The position numbers and the translations under genes were made by a program. From a virus, in the IMG/VR virus record IMGVR_UViG_3300025759_000573, positions 1-26,806 of that record: a DNA stretch of 26,806 nt. One strand, written 5' to 3'. Under the pieces are notes generated by a model. The model was given only the letters and a program-made list of their open reading frames with translations. It searched no databases and was not told the origin of the DNA. This document shows positions 16,701 to 24,254 of the stretch, piece by piece. Each line of letters starts with the position of its first letter. Within the stretch, counting starts at the first letter, position 1.

Positions 16701-17044
16701 AGTGCCGTGCATTTGAGCTAAAGGCTGAGTTTGAGACTGGTGACGATGACGCCCAAATTTCAGTAGACCAGCTGCGCGTCAAGGCGTTGATGCCTTTCCG
16801 GTCGTTGTCCGGCGAAGTAACGACTAGCACTAGCGGTGACACGACCGTTAATTTTGGGACGGGCAACAGGTTCTACGTCAAACCGTCGATTGGCATCATT
16901 TTTGCCGCGTCTAACACCACGGATTACTACGTCATCTCCAACGACAGCAGCGGTTCCAGCTTTGACATCTCCGTCTACAATTCAAGCAACACCCGGATCG
17001 CTTCAACGGTCCGCTGGAACGCTGTCGGTTACGGACGAGGCTAA
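13751..17044 (+). CDS. Tip attachment protein J-like (central tail fibre)
   Basis: The 1097-residue protein forms the central tip of the tail and is the lambda gpJ equivalent. After an N-terminal glycine stretch (GAGGGGKGGGGAH) it has DTLQSIQFANVLDLVGEGEI followed by QGL, the usual gpJ opening. Residues about 90-220 contain RLRVTLTIPSLQKVEDDGDI and the region to about residue 500 is the tail-hub part, with WTNDPAWCLYDLLISDRYGA and NVIQEMTAIFRGIAYY. Fibronectin-like beta domains follow at about 650-830. The C-terminal third is Ser/Thr/Asp-rich and beta-predicted. It may contact the receptor. The stop overlaps the next start (TAATG). Confidence 0.85.
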   Translation: MTQTKYVQGAGGGGKGGGGAHTPTEADDTLQSIQFANVLDLVGEGEIQGLDDGNKSIFLDNTPVQNADGSNNFSGYTVVTRNGTQAQNHIPGDFGSTQVERAVNIEVTNSASVTRPVEGTEVDRLRVTLTIPSLQKVEDDGDIVGHTVEIKIQIQYDGGGFNDVVTDTISGKSSNRYQRDYMITLSSSTNVLVRMVRVSADETSQKRASTTIFQSFTEIIDEKFSYPNSALVALRFDSREFSSIPSRKYLIRGIKVKIPSNATVDTTTHVGRITYSGIWDGTFQAATWTNDPAWCLYDLLISDRYGAGIPEETLDKYDFFSVSQYCNALVDDGKGGQEPRFSLNMLINSRAEVYNVIQEMTAIFRGIAYYGAGSLVLNQDKPTDSSYALGPSNVIDGLFTYAGTSQKARHTVATVAYQNYDTQGDTEFEYVEDHDAVAKYGIINKDIKAVGCYSQGQAHRIGKWTLLSEQNLTETCQFAVGIESGIILRPGQVVDIADPVRAGVRRSGRVRSATTTQLTVDSSTNLSVSVATSDNDPKVSVMLPSGIAETRSIPAGGIQPQANGTATIDVTSAFSQTPTAGSVFLIQTSDIQSQQFRVLSVAESEDGVYGVSAAAYNATIYDAVESDNELTNRDITNLSAIPNAVDSITAEEFLYETGQGVFVGASISWQHDRVNISEFRVQFRIDDDNFETLTTASPSITIRDIRAGNLQVQIQARNYLNRGSVITSDTFTIQGKTAPPQLDNNEFLTDGTTPNPSYINFDMIPVNGQAKLTWRQSLDLDVRNGGHVRLRHSPNTSNVTWSNSTSISEEIAGAATEAYADLKSGTYSMKFIDSGGRESQNFALIEYTKPELESTEEVSALSATEDPTFPGTKTNLSVDSVDQELEMAANGSVLHTTGEYVFNGNPFTLTHVGSLRLESTLRARSYFPATNLIDNVADFDSIADFDGTTPTTCDVKLYVRTTEDDPSGSPTYTSWRHFNNAEIKCRAFELKAEFETGDDDAQISVDQLRVKALMPFRSLSGEVTTSTSGDTTVNFGTGNRFYVKPSIGIIFAASNTTDYYVISNDSSGSSFDISVYNSSNTRIASTVRWNAVGYGRG

Positions 17045-18147
17045 TGGCACAAGCTGACCAGCAGATTCAAAACGCCAGCGGCAGCTCAGTACGTGCTGAC
17101 CTCAATAACAACTTTGACGCGCTGTTTAGCAATAACTCTGGATCGTCTGATCCTTCAGTTACCACAGCGTTCATGTGGTTCGCTGATACCACAAATGATG
17201 CGCTGAAGATCCGCAACGCTGCTGACTCTGCGTTTATTACTGTTGGCACGCTATCCGAGACCAATCTTGGTCTTGCGCTGAAAGCCAGTCCCACGTTTAC
17301 CGGCAACGTCGGAGTACCTGCTGGAACGGTTAGCAGCTTGCCGATCAGGCGATCTGACGACACCAACACGGGGATCTACTTCAGCGCAGCCGATACGCTT
17401 GATATTGCAACGGGTGGAACGCGCCGCGCTCACTTCGACAGCAACGGCATCACCATCCGTGATCGCAAAGCACTAAGGCTGCGAGATACGAGCAATAGCA
17501 ACTTTGTTGCGATTCGCGCTCCATCAGATGTCAGCAGTGACGTAACGCTGACTCTGCCCAACAGTGATGGCAATGCTAACGACGTGTTGCAGTCAGATGG
17601 CAGCGGCAATCTGAGCTTTACTGCTTTGCCGCAAGCTGTGCCGACTGGATCGGTCCACTTGATGGCTAGCACTACCGTTCCTAGCGGATATGAAAAGTGC
17701 AATGGCCAAGCCCTGAGTAGAACGGTTTACGCCGACCTGTTTGCTGAGATTGGAACGGCGTTTGGCGCGGGTGATGGCAGTACCACCTTTAACGTTCCAG
17801 ATCTACGTGGCGAGTTTGTCCGTGGCTGGGACGACTCTCGTGGCGTTGATAGCGGGCGCAACTTTGCTACAGCTCAGAGCGACCAAAACAAGCAGCACAA
17901 TCACAGTGCTTCTGCGACTTCGACCGTTACTGACCCTGGTCACAACCATGTTTATATCGACCAGCAAGCTCATAACGAGGGTTATCGACCTTGGAAAGCA
18001 GGCGATAACGACTGCGGACAAAGAAATAAGAACACAAGCAATGCCTTTACTGGCATCAGCGTCTCAACGTCAGTCAGTGTTGCCAACGATGGTGGCAACG
18101 AGGCCAGACCGCGTAACATTGCAATGATGTACGTCATCAAAACGTAA
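17044..18147 (+). CDS. Tail fibre with C-terminal tail-collar domain
   Basis: The 367-residue protein is a receptor-binding fibre. It opens AQADQQIQNASGSSVRADLN and NNFDALF, the usual anchor of small fibres, followed by FMWFADTTNDALKIRNAADS. The middle has repeats such as RRSDDTNTGIYFSAADTLDI, which recur in the next fibre. The tail-collar domain lies at about residues 199-280 (PTGSVHLMASTTVPSGYEKC, then FNVPDLRGEFVRGWDD), and a His-rich HNHSASAT/PGHNH stretch follows that may bind metal ions. The terminal ARPRNIAMMYVIKT is the standard collar-fibre end. It lies five bases before the next gene. Confidence 0.8.
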   Translation: MAQADQQIQNASGSSVRADLNNNFDALFSNNSGSSDPSVTTAFMWFADTTNDALKIRNAADSAFITVGTLSETNLGLALKASPTFTGNVGVPAGTVSSLPIRRSDDTNTGIYFSAADTLDIATGGTRRAHFDSNGITIRDRKALRLRDTSNSNFVAIRAPSDVSSDVTLTLPNSDGNANDVLQSDGSGNLSFTALPQAVPTGSVHLMASTTVPSGYEKCNGQALSRTVYADLFAEIGTAFGAGDGSTTFNVPDLRGEFVRGWDDSRGVDSGRNFATAQSDQNKQHNHSASATSTVTDPGHNHVYIDQQAHNEGYRPWKAGDNDCGQRNKNTSNAFTGISVSTSVSVANDGGNEARPRNIAMMYVIKT

Positions 18148-18152
18148 GCGTC

Positions 18153-21100
18153 ATGGCAAATAAGAAGATCACGGAACTCGATGCCATCACCACACTGGCG
18201 TCAACTGACGTGGTGCCTGTCGTTGACGTAAGCGCGGATACAACCAATAAGATCACAACGACCAACCTGTTCCGCACGTTGCCTGATGGAACGGCAGCTG
18301 CTCCAGCGTTGGCGTTTAGCTCGGACCAAGCAAACGGTGTTTACCTTGCTGGTACGGATACGGTCGGCATTAGCACTGGTGGAACGCAGCGCGTCACGGT
18401 TGATGGAAGCGGCAATGTCACCATTTCTGGTGATCTGACGGTTAGTGGTGCGACCACAACGGTTGAAAGCACGACCGTCACGATCGACGACAAGAACATT
18501 GAGCTGGGTTCTGTTGCATCACCCAGTAACACCACTGCTGATGGTGGCGGCATCACGCTGAAAGGTGCGACTGATAAGACTCTGAAGTGGATTAACAGCA
18601 CTGGTTCTTGGACTTTTAACCAGTCGTTGCATATCGACTATGCAAGCAACAACCCAGCTGTTTTTACTATTGAGAACAACGAAGGTTCTTTCAAGCTTTC
18701 AGCCAACGCAAATCTTGGGCTTCTTGATGCTGCTCAGCATGTATTCAGAAATGCTGCAGGCAGTAGTGAATATGCACGCATCGACAGCTCAGGCAACTTG
18801 GGCGTGGGAGACTCCAGCCCAGATGCACGTTGTGTTGTTTACCGAGCAACACAGTTTTCTGGCAACACAGTATTCGCCGTAAAGAGTGATGCTGACAGCA
18901 CAAAATCAACCAAATTTATGGTTGATGGTGATGGCAAAGTTGGCATTGGAACAACGTCGCCTGCACAAGGCCCGCTTCACGTCCATTCTTCGACTACAGC
19001 TGCATATATCCATCTAACAAACTCAACAACAGGAAGTGCTGGGTCTGACGGTTTTAGTCTGCACCAAAGTGGAAATTCGACGATTCTTAATAACAGAGAG
19101 TCGGACGCTATGCGGTTCTTTACGGCAAACACCGAGCGCCTCCGAATCGACAGCTCTGGGAATGTTGGCATTGGGACATCCTCGCCTACCAAGCATCTTG
19201 TTATTAGTTCCGGCGGAGCCGCTGGAATGGAAATAGGCGCTGGCAACGGAAGCGCTAATGGCGGCACACTTATCGAACATTACAACAGAAGTTCTTCCGC
19301 CTATGTCCAATCCAGGACGATTGCGTCTGATTTTTTGTTTAATGCAGGATCAAACACTTTTGCTATCGACAGCTCAGGCAACGTCGGCATTGGAACTACC
19401 AGCCCACAGACTGAATTACATCTAAATGATGCAACTGGTTTGTCGCGAATTCGCTTATCTGGCGGTGCGTCTGGAGCAGATAACTTTGAGTTTGGTCAGG
19501 GCACAACTGGCGTAACTAATGGTGGATTTGAGATTAGAGATGTAGATGCAAGCGCGACACGCTTTGTTATCGACAGCTCTGGCAATGTGGCTATCGGCAG
19601 TACGTCAGCTCCAGACAGATTAAATGTCGGAAGCACTAGCAACGGCTTTACTGCAATCAGAATTCTTACGTCAAATGATGGTAACGGTGAAGTTAGATTT
19701 GGTGATGCTGGCTCGGGAAATGCAGGCTATATAAGGTATGCACATAATGGTAATCACTTAATTTTTGCTAGGGATAACACGGAAGCGATGCGCATAACAA
19801 GCGGTGGAAATGTTGGCATTGGAACTACAAGTCCTCGCACCAAATTAGATGTAAGTGGAGGAATCTATGCTGCTGCTGGAAATCAAATTCAGATAACTGG
19901 AAGTCCAGGCAGCGCAGGTTTGCAGCTTATTGGAAATGATTCTGACGCTTCATACGTTGGCACTATGAGTGCTCAGGCGTTAGTTTTTAGAACAAACTCT
20001 GCCGAGCGCCTACGCATAGATACATCTGGCCGGCTCCTTCTGGGCACATCGTCTGCACAACTTTCTCCAACTGGTTCGGCACTTCAGGTTTCTGGTAACG
20101 GTTTTGCAACCAGTTCTGTTAGACAAACTCGCTATGAGTCAGGTATTTCTGGCGCGAGCATAATTCTTGCTCATGCAAGAGGCACCGAAGGTTCAAAAGC
20201 AATACTTAATAATAATGATGAAATTGGTAAAATTCGATTCTACGGATACGACGGATCTAGTTTTGCTAGTTGGGGAGCAGAAATAAAGGCTGAAGTCGAT
20301 GACACTCCAGGCACAAGTGACATGCCAGGCCGTCTTATATTTTCTACTAATAGCGGTGCAGGTAACGCTACAGAGCGGATGCGGATTGACAGATTGGGAA
20401 ATGTAAGCATTGGAAATAGCACCCCTATTAACTCTACTGGTTATAGAACCTTAACGATTGGCGATGGCAGTACCTCTGGGGGACAAATTCACATTGAAGC
20501 CCCTAACGGCAATAATTTTCAGATATGGCATGGTAATACCAGTGTTAATTTTTATGCTGCACAATCAGTATCGCAAAGGTTTTACACGGCTGGCTCCGAG
20601 CGGATGCGAATCGACAGCTCTGGGCGGTTGTTGGTTGGGACAAGTTCTGCTCGTGGGCGCTATACCTTACAGCTAGAAGGCAACTCAGAAAGCTCAACCG
20701 ATGTAGGTGAAATTTGGATAGGACGTCCACTTGTTGATGCTTCAATAAATTCTGGTACTGGCTTAGGTAAGGTTTATTTCGGCGGTCAAAGTGGCGGCGT
20801 AGGTGCAAAGATTGAAGGGCTTGCTGATGCGCAATGGGGAACAAATGATTATCCAGGTCGCCTTATGTTCTTCACCACAGCGGACGGTGCGAGCAGCCCG
20901 ACCGAACGGATGCGAATCGACAGCTCGGGCAGGGTTGGAATCAATGAAACGGCCTTATCGTCGTTCAACACTATCGCTGATGATCTTGTAATTTCGCAGG
21001 CTTCTGGCAGTGCTGGAATCACTGTTCGTAGCAGCACCTCAGGGTCTGGAACGCTTGCATTTACAGATGGCGCAAATACCCTCTTCCGTGGTGATATTCG

Positions 21101-22073
21101 TTATGTGCATAACGGCGATTACATGCGCTTAAGTACCGCTGGTGAAGAGCGGATGCGTATCGACAGCTCGGGGCGGTTGCTTGCGGGAACTACAAGCAGC
21201 TCTGGAAACTTCCGTGCAGTTTTTCAAGGCAACGCTGGAAACAACGCCGCTGGTGGTGATGTTGTTTTAGCAAGAGGTGCTGCAACACCTGCAAACGCGC
21301 AAGCCCTTGGTTTAGTCGGCTTCTCAGACAATACCCACACAGTTTCTGGAGTAATTCAATGCAACAGGGATGGTGGCACTTGGAGTGGCAGCTCTAAGCC
21401 AACATTGATGGCATTTCAAACCTGTGCAGACGGTAGTACGACGCCGACTGAGCGGATGCGAATCAACAGCTCCGGACATCTTTCAATCGGGACAACAGCT
21501 ACAAATCCTGGCGACAATAATACTACTACTGGCTCTAGCATTAACTCAAATGGCAAATACTTTTTTAGTTGCGCCAGTGATGGAGGCCACATAAATAGGA
21601 ATAATGCTGGGTATATTTTGCACGCTAGAAATAATAAGAATCTCGTTGGGGGTATTACTGTCAACTCAAACAGCACTGCTTACAACACAAGTTCTGATTA
21701 CCGTCTCAAAGAAAACGTTGTTGATCTTGACGGCGCTATCGGTCGTGTAAAACAACTTGCGCCTAAACGCTTTAACTTTATTACTGCGCCTGATGCGACA
21801 GTTGACGGCTTCCTTGCTCACGAAGCGCAAACCGTCGTACCAGAAGCGGTCTTTGGAACGCACAACGGCGTTGAAGTTTGGAAAGAAGGCGAAGAACTGC
21901 CTGATGGTGTTTCTGTTGGTGACAACAAGCTGGATGGAGATGGCAACACGATTCCTGATTATCAAGGCATTGACCAATCCAAACTGGTGCCACTGTTGAC
22001 TGCGGCACTGCAAGAAGCAATCGCCAAAATTGAGACGCTAGAAACCAAAGTTGCCGCCCTTGAGGCGCAATAG
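18153..22073 (+). CDS. Long repeat-rich tail fibre with peptidase S74 chaperone
   Basis: The 1306-residue protein opens with ITELDAITTLASTDVVPVVD, a common fibre anchor. The body holds about a dozen copies of a beta motif of the form ERMRIDSSGRLLVGTSSA or SSGNVGIGTTSP, each followed by a variable segment. The C-terminal 127 residues form a peptidase S74 intramolecular chaperone: SSDYRLKENV carries the catalytic Ser (1180/1181) and Lys (1186), followed by APKRFNFI, GFLAHEAQTVVPEAV and a coiled coil ending ETKVAALEAQ. The chaperone trimerises the fibre and then cleaves itself off. The middle (about 19200-20900) is more A/T-rich, suggesting mosaic origin. Confidence 0.9.
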   Translation: MANKKITELDAITTLASTDVVPVVDVSADTTNKITTTNLFRTLPDGTAAAPALAFSSDQANGVYLAGTDTVGISTGGTQRVTVDGSGNVTISGDLTVSGATTTVESTTVTIDDKNIELGSVASPSNTTADGGGITLKGATDKTLKWINSTGSWTFNQSLHIDYASNNPAVFTIENNEGSFKLSANANLGLLDAAQHVFRNAAGSSEYARIDSSGNLGVGDSSPDARCVVYRATQFSGNTVFAVKSDADSTKSTKFMVDGDGKVGIGTTSPAQGPLHVHSSTTAAYIHLTNSTTGSAGSDGFSLHQSGNSTILNNRESDAMRFFTANTERLRIDSSGNVGIGTSSPTKHLVISSGGAAGMEIGAGNGSANGGTLIEHYNRSSSAYVQSRTIASDFLFNAGSNTFAIDSSGNVGIGTTSPQTELHLNDATGLSRIRLSGGASGADNFEFGQGTTGVTNGGFEIRDVDASATRFVIDSSGNVAIGSTSAPDRLNVGSTSNGFTAIRILTSNDGNGEVRFGDAGSGNAGYIRYAHNGNHLIFARDNTEAMRITSGGNVGIGTTSPRTKLDVSGGIYAAAGNQIQITGSPGSAGLQLIGNDSDASYVGTMSAQALVFRTNSAERLRIDTSGRLLLGTSSAQLSPTGSALQVSGNGFATSSVRQTRYESGISGASIILAHARGTEGSKAILNNNDEIGKIRFYGYDGSSFASWGAEIKAEVDDTPGTSDMPGRLIFSTNSGAGNATERMRIDRLGNVSIGNSTPINSTGYRTLTIGDGSTSGGQIHIEAPNGNNFQIWHGNTSVNFYAAQSVSQRFYTAGSERMRIDSSGRLLVGTSSARGRYTLQLEGNSESSTDVGEIWIGRPLVDASINSGTGLGKVYFGGQSGGVGAKIEGLADAQWGTNDYPGRLMFFTTADGASSPTERMRIDSSGRVGINETALSSFNTIADDLVISQASGSAGITVRSSTSGSGTLAFTDGANTLFRGDIRYVHNGDYMRLSTAGEERMRIDSSGRLLAGTTSSSGNFRAVFQGNAGNNAAGGDVVLARGAATPANAQALGLVGFSDNTHTVSGVIQCNRDGGTWSGSSKPTLMAFQTCADGSTTPTERMRINSSGHLSIGTTATNPGDNNTTTGSSINSNGKYFFSCASDGGHINRNNAGYILHARNNKNLVGGITVNSNSTAYNTSSDYRLKENVVDLDGAIGRVKQLAPKRFNFITAPDATVDGFLAHEAQTVVPEAVFGTHNGVEVWKEGEELPDGVSVGDNKLDGDGNTIPDYQGIDQSKLVPLLTAALQEAIAKIETLETKVAALEAQ
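18780..21474 (+). repeat. In-frame beta-motif repeats of the long fibre
   Basis: The 11-mer ATCGACAGCTC occurs exactly at 18780, 19146, 19365, 19569, 20610, 20916 and 21159, with diverged copies near 20017, 20385 and 21464. Each encodes the IDSS core of the protein motif. Spacing is variable (about 200-1000 bases) and the sequence between copies differs, so this is a coding repeat and not a CRISPR array. Confidence 0.85.
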
Positions 22074-22101
22074 GTAAACTTCACCTGCAAGGACTTTCCC
22101 A

Positions 22102-22425
22102 ATGTCTACACCCACCACAACGTTCACCTGGGCCGTTGGCTCTATGGATCGTCAGCTGAGCAACGGTGCTGTTCAAACAGTCCACTACACCGTTTCAGCT
22201 TCTGACGGCACCTATTCCGCTGGTGCGTATGGCAGCGTTGGTCTTGACCAGCCTGAAGATGATTCCGAATTGACCGCGTATTCGGAACTAACAGAGTCTT
22301 GGGCAATTTCAGCTCTGCAAGCCAAGCTTGGTGGTGCGGACAAGGTTGCTGAAATCGAAGCTGCGCTCCAGGTACAGATTGACGTGCAGCGCACTCCTGT
22401 TTCAGGTTCTGGAGTTCCTTGGTGA
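22102..22425 (+). CDS. DUF7936-like conserved phage protein
   Basis: The 107-residue product begins STPTTTFTWAVGSMDRQLSN and continues GAVQTVHYTVSASDGTYSAG, AYGSVGLDQPEDDSELTAYS, a helix ESWAISALQAKLGG and the end VQRTPVSGSGVPW. The F.W.V..mdR...NG.V...hy.v.a......a..yG..gl pattern and the IE..L..QI..QR.P....G.PW ending match a small phage family of unknown function (DUF7936) that often sits after tail fibres. A clear AAGGA lies nine bases upstream of the ATG. It could be a fibre-associated or assembly factor. Confidence 0.7.
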   Translation: MSTPTTTFTWAVGSMDRQLSNGAVQTVHYTVSASDGTYSAGAYGSVGLDQPEDDSELTAYSELTESWAISALQAKLGGADKVAEIEAALQVQIDVQRTPVSGSGVPW

Positions 22426-22616
22426 TGCAGCGTCCAGATCCAATGATCGCCGCTAAGCCTGGTGCGGAGGATGTCCAGGCTATGGCGGCTAGAACGCTGT
22501 GGCTTGAAGAGCTGTACTTCCTTGATGGCCGTGACCAGATCAGCCATCCTCAATATGGTTTGTTCACAGGTCTGGCTCTGAAGTATCAGAACTTGACTTC
22601 GACTGACGGCATCTGA
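22425..22616 (+). CDS. Small conserved-type protein
   Basis: The 63-residue product starts at the ATG that overlaps the previous stop (TGATG). It begins QRPDPMIAAKPGAEDVQAMA, then ARTLWLEELYFLDGRDQISH, and ends ALKYQNLTSTDGI. It is a soluble, helical, acidic protein without recognised motifs. Overlap with both neighbours indicates a co-translated set from 22102 to 22741. Upstream GTG and TTG codons at 22422 and 22419 are alternative starts. I do not recognise a function. Confidence 0.6.
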   Translation: MQRPDPMIAAKPGAEDVQAMAARTLWLEELYFLDGRDQISHPQYGLFTGLALKYQNLTSTDGI

Positions 22617-22741
22617 TGGCTAAGTCACTTAGCGGACAAAATTTTGTCCCTAGCAAGCCAAAAAAGACACGTCAAGGTAATGGATCACATTCCAAACCGT
22701 CCCATGGACGGAAGAAGTATCGTGGCCAGGGAAAACGCTAA
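22616..22741 (+). CDS. Small basic protein (KKTRQGNG type)
   Basis: The 41-residue product, MAKSLSGQNFVPSKPKKTRQ, ends with HGRKKYRGQGKR. It is strongly basic with no acidic residues. Short proteins with a KKT.QGNG...S and KKYRGQGR pattern recur in cyanophages, to my recollection; the function is unknown. The ATG overlaps the previous stop. The length and composition resemble the basic mini-proteins at 170-1816, so this phage carries several of them. Confidence 0.6.
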   Translation: MAKSLSGQNFVPSKPKKTRQGNGSHSKPSHGRKKYRGQGKR

Positions 22742-22752
22742 TTCTCCTTCCA

Positions 22753-23094
22753 ATGTTCAAACTTCTCATTGCGAGTGGTGTCGTCGTTTCAGCAGCTGTG
22801 CTGGCATCTCCTGCTCAAGCCGACTGGTACGTCAACCCTGAGCTGAACATGTCAGCTGGGCTGGATTCTGGAACGGGATCAGGCATTCTCGAAGGTCACA
22901 TTGGGTATGACTTCGACAACGGTGCCTACGTGCAGGCTGGTCCTGCTGCAATCTTCCCTGATGCAGGTGACAAAGAGATCGAGCTGACCGGCAAAGCTGG
23001 TATCAGCGGTGGTCCTCTTTACGGTGAGGTTTCTTTCAGCACTGGCGATGAAGTCGGCCTTGGTTTCAAGACTGGAGCCAAGTTCAGCTTCTGA
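22753..23094 (+). CDS. Exported beta-rich protein (outer-membrane-like)
   Basis: The 113-residue precursor has a Sec signal peptide (MFKLLIASGVVVSAAVLASP then AQA, predicted cleavage before DWYVNPE). The mature part alternates aromatic/hydrophobic and polar residues (LEGHIGYDFDNGAYVQAGPA, then YGEVSFSTGDEVGLGFKTGA) and ends in Phe (KFSF), a pattern typical of beta strands in outer-membrane barrels. At about 90 residues it would be a very small barrel, or a periplasmic beta protein. A strong terminator follows, so it can be the end of a late transcript. Its role is unknown; a modified host surface during infection is one possibility. Confidence 0.7.
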   Translation: MFKLLIASGVVVSAAVLASPAQADWYVNPELNMSAGLDSGTGSGILEGHIGYDFDNGAYVQAGPAAIFPDAGDKEIELTGKAGISGGPLYGEVSFSTGDEVGLGFKTGAKFSF

Positions 23095-23131
23095 GCTATA
23101 ACTAAATCGTCTCCTCACACAGACGGCAAGG

Positions 23132-23166
23132 AGCCCCCGTACTTGTGCAGAGCGCGGGGGCTTTTT
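23132..23166 (+). terminator. Intrinsic terminator
   Basis: AGCCCCCG (23132-23139) pairs perfectly with CGGGGGCT (23155-23162) around a 15-base loop, and a run of five T ends at 23166. It lies 38 bases after the stop of the exported protein gene. The next gene starts 17 bases after the T run. Confidence 0.85.
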
Positions 23167-23182
23167 GTTGACCCAAACGATT

Positions 23183-23422
23183 ATGCAAAAGGTCTACAAC
23201 GTGCTCGGCGTGCTGGGCTTCGTGATGTCTGGAACGTTGGTTGGGCTGAGCATTGCTGCTTTTGCTCGCATCCCAGGATGGATTGATGACTACGCAGCAA
23301 CCATTACTGATGACATCACTGGTACGGTGACTGAAATGGTGCCGGGTCAAGTTGAAGAACTGATGCCTGAGATCCCTGAGCTACCTAAAGCAACTGGTCC
23401 TGCTATCCCATCTATTCAGTGA
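23183..23422 (+). CDS. Small one-TM membrane protein
   Basis: The 79-residue product begins QKVYNVLGVLGFVMSGTLVG and continues LSIAAFARIPGWIDDYAATI; one membrane span is expected at about residues 8-27. The rest is acidic with a Pro-rich end (EMVPGQVEELMPEIPELPKA). I used the ATG at 23183 because the upstream TTG codons lie in the terminator. It is translationally coupled to the next gene by a four-base overlap. It may be a cytosolic-facing membrane anchor; no function is recognised. Confidence 0.6.
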   Translation: MQKVYNVLGVLGFVMSGTLVGLSIAAFARIPGWIDDYAATITDDITGTVTEMVPGQVEELMPEIPELPKATGPAIPSIQ

Positions 23423-23943
23423 AGATTGAGGTTTTTGATAATCAGGTGCCTTTTTCCGTTCGCGAAAAAGCGCTTGATTACTGTTCACGCACCAATTTCA
23501 CTCTTGGTTGGACAGATCGACCTGTTGTTGACAATGAAAAGTCTGTCCCTAATGTCCATGCGTCTTGGAGCCAAGAACAGCTAGACGCCAGCGGGATCTT
23601 CACTTACATCGCCCCGTGCATAGAGGAAACGGCTTTTTTCACGTCTCGACGGATTGAAAGCGCAGTGGTGAATCTGGTACGTCCTTCAGACGTGCATTAC
23701 ATCCACTCGCACCCCGGCAAGCAGGTTGCGTTGTACTACTGCAATCTGGACTGGGAGGACGGTTGGTACGGAGAAACCTTATTCCACGACCCAAAAGACT
23801 TGAGCAGGATCAGTTTTGCGTCGTCTTACACGCCAGGCAGAATCATTTTGTTTGACGGCAGCATCCCCCATGCAATCAGGCCGCAGTCAATCAATGGTCC
23901 TAAGTACCGTATCTCGCTGACTGTCCTGCTTTGCGAGGACTAG
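23419..23943 (+). CDS. 2OG-Fe(II) oxygenase-like protein
   Basis: The 174-residue protein uses a GTG start overlapping the previous stop. It shows the double-stranded beta-helix signature of 2-oxoglutarate/Fe(II) dioxygenases: YIHSHPGKQVALYYCNLDWE (His96 and His98), WYGETLFHD (Glu119), a PGRIILFDGSIPHAIRPQS strand pair with the distal His151, and KYRISLTV with Arg164 for 2-oxoglutarate. Such enzymes hydroxylate proteins or modify bases, and many cyanophages carry them. The position of the usual acidic metal ligand holds His98 (HSH instead of HxD), so iron binding is not certain. Its stop shares the CTAG at 23940-23943 with the minus-strand gene. Confidence 0.75.
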   Translation: MKIEVFDNQVPFSVREKALDYCSRTNFTLGWTDRPVVDNEKSVPNVHASWSQEQLDASGIFTYIAPCIEETAFFTSRRIESAVVNLVRPSDVHYIHSHPGKQVALYYCNLDWEDGWYGETLFHDPKDLSRISFASSYTPGRIILFDGSIPHAIRPQSINGPKYRISLTVLLCED

Positions 23944-24254
23944 GTGATCATCTTGGTATTGGCAGTTGGATCGTCGTCATGAGCTTCAGGCCCGAAGCCT
24001 TCAGCCTTAATTTTTGCCATATCAAGTTCTGGCGCGGGTGCTTGAGGTTCCTGCTCAAACGACGCCAACCATTCGCGTAAAGCATCACCAGTTGGTGTGC
24101 CTTTAGGCCACTTCACCCACTTGAGGATTGCTTTTGGATCGGTAAATGGCCTGGCAGATTTGCCGCACAGTACGGTGTAGACAACAGGCGGTCCTTCACG
24201 TCTGCGGTTACGTTCAATCCAAAGTTGACCTGCTGTAAACCGCTCTGACTTCAT
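23940..24254 (-). CDS. Conserved-type protein of unknown function on the minus strand
   Basis: The 104-residue product begins KSERFTAGQLWIERNRRREG, then PPVVYTVLCGKSARPFTDPK, AILKWVKWPKGTPTGDALRE and WLASFEQEP, followed by an acidic, Pro/Ala-rich tail. The Trp-rich basic core looks folded; the tail looks disordered. It is fitted exactly between two plus-strand genes: its stop shares CTAG at 23940-23943 with the oxygenase stop, and its start shares CATG at 24252-24255 with the next gene's start. That leaves no intergenic room for promoters. I do not recognise a function. Confidence 0.65.
   Translation of the reverse strand: MKSERFTAGQLWIERNRRREGPPVVYTVLCGKSARPFTDPKAILKWVKWPKGTPTGDALREWLASFEQEPQAPAPELDMAKIKAEGFGPEAHDDDPTANTKMIT

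Noticed and set aside
18780-21474. CRISPR-like regular repeats
   Set aside because: The repeats are in frame, encode a protein motif, are short (11 bases exact) and irregularly spaced.
17044-22073. Diversity-generating retroelement acting on a fibre
   Set aside because: No reverse transcriptase and no template/variable repeat pair with adenine-biased differences is visible in the window.
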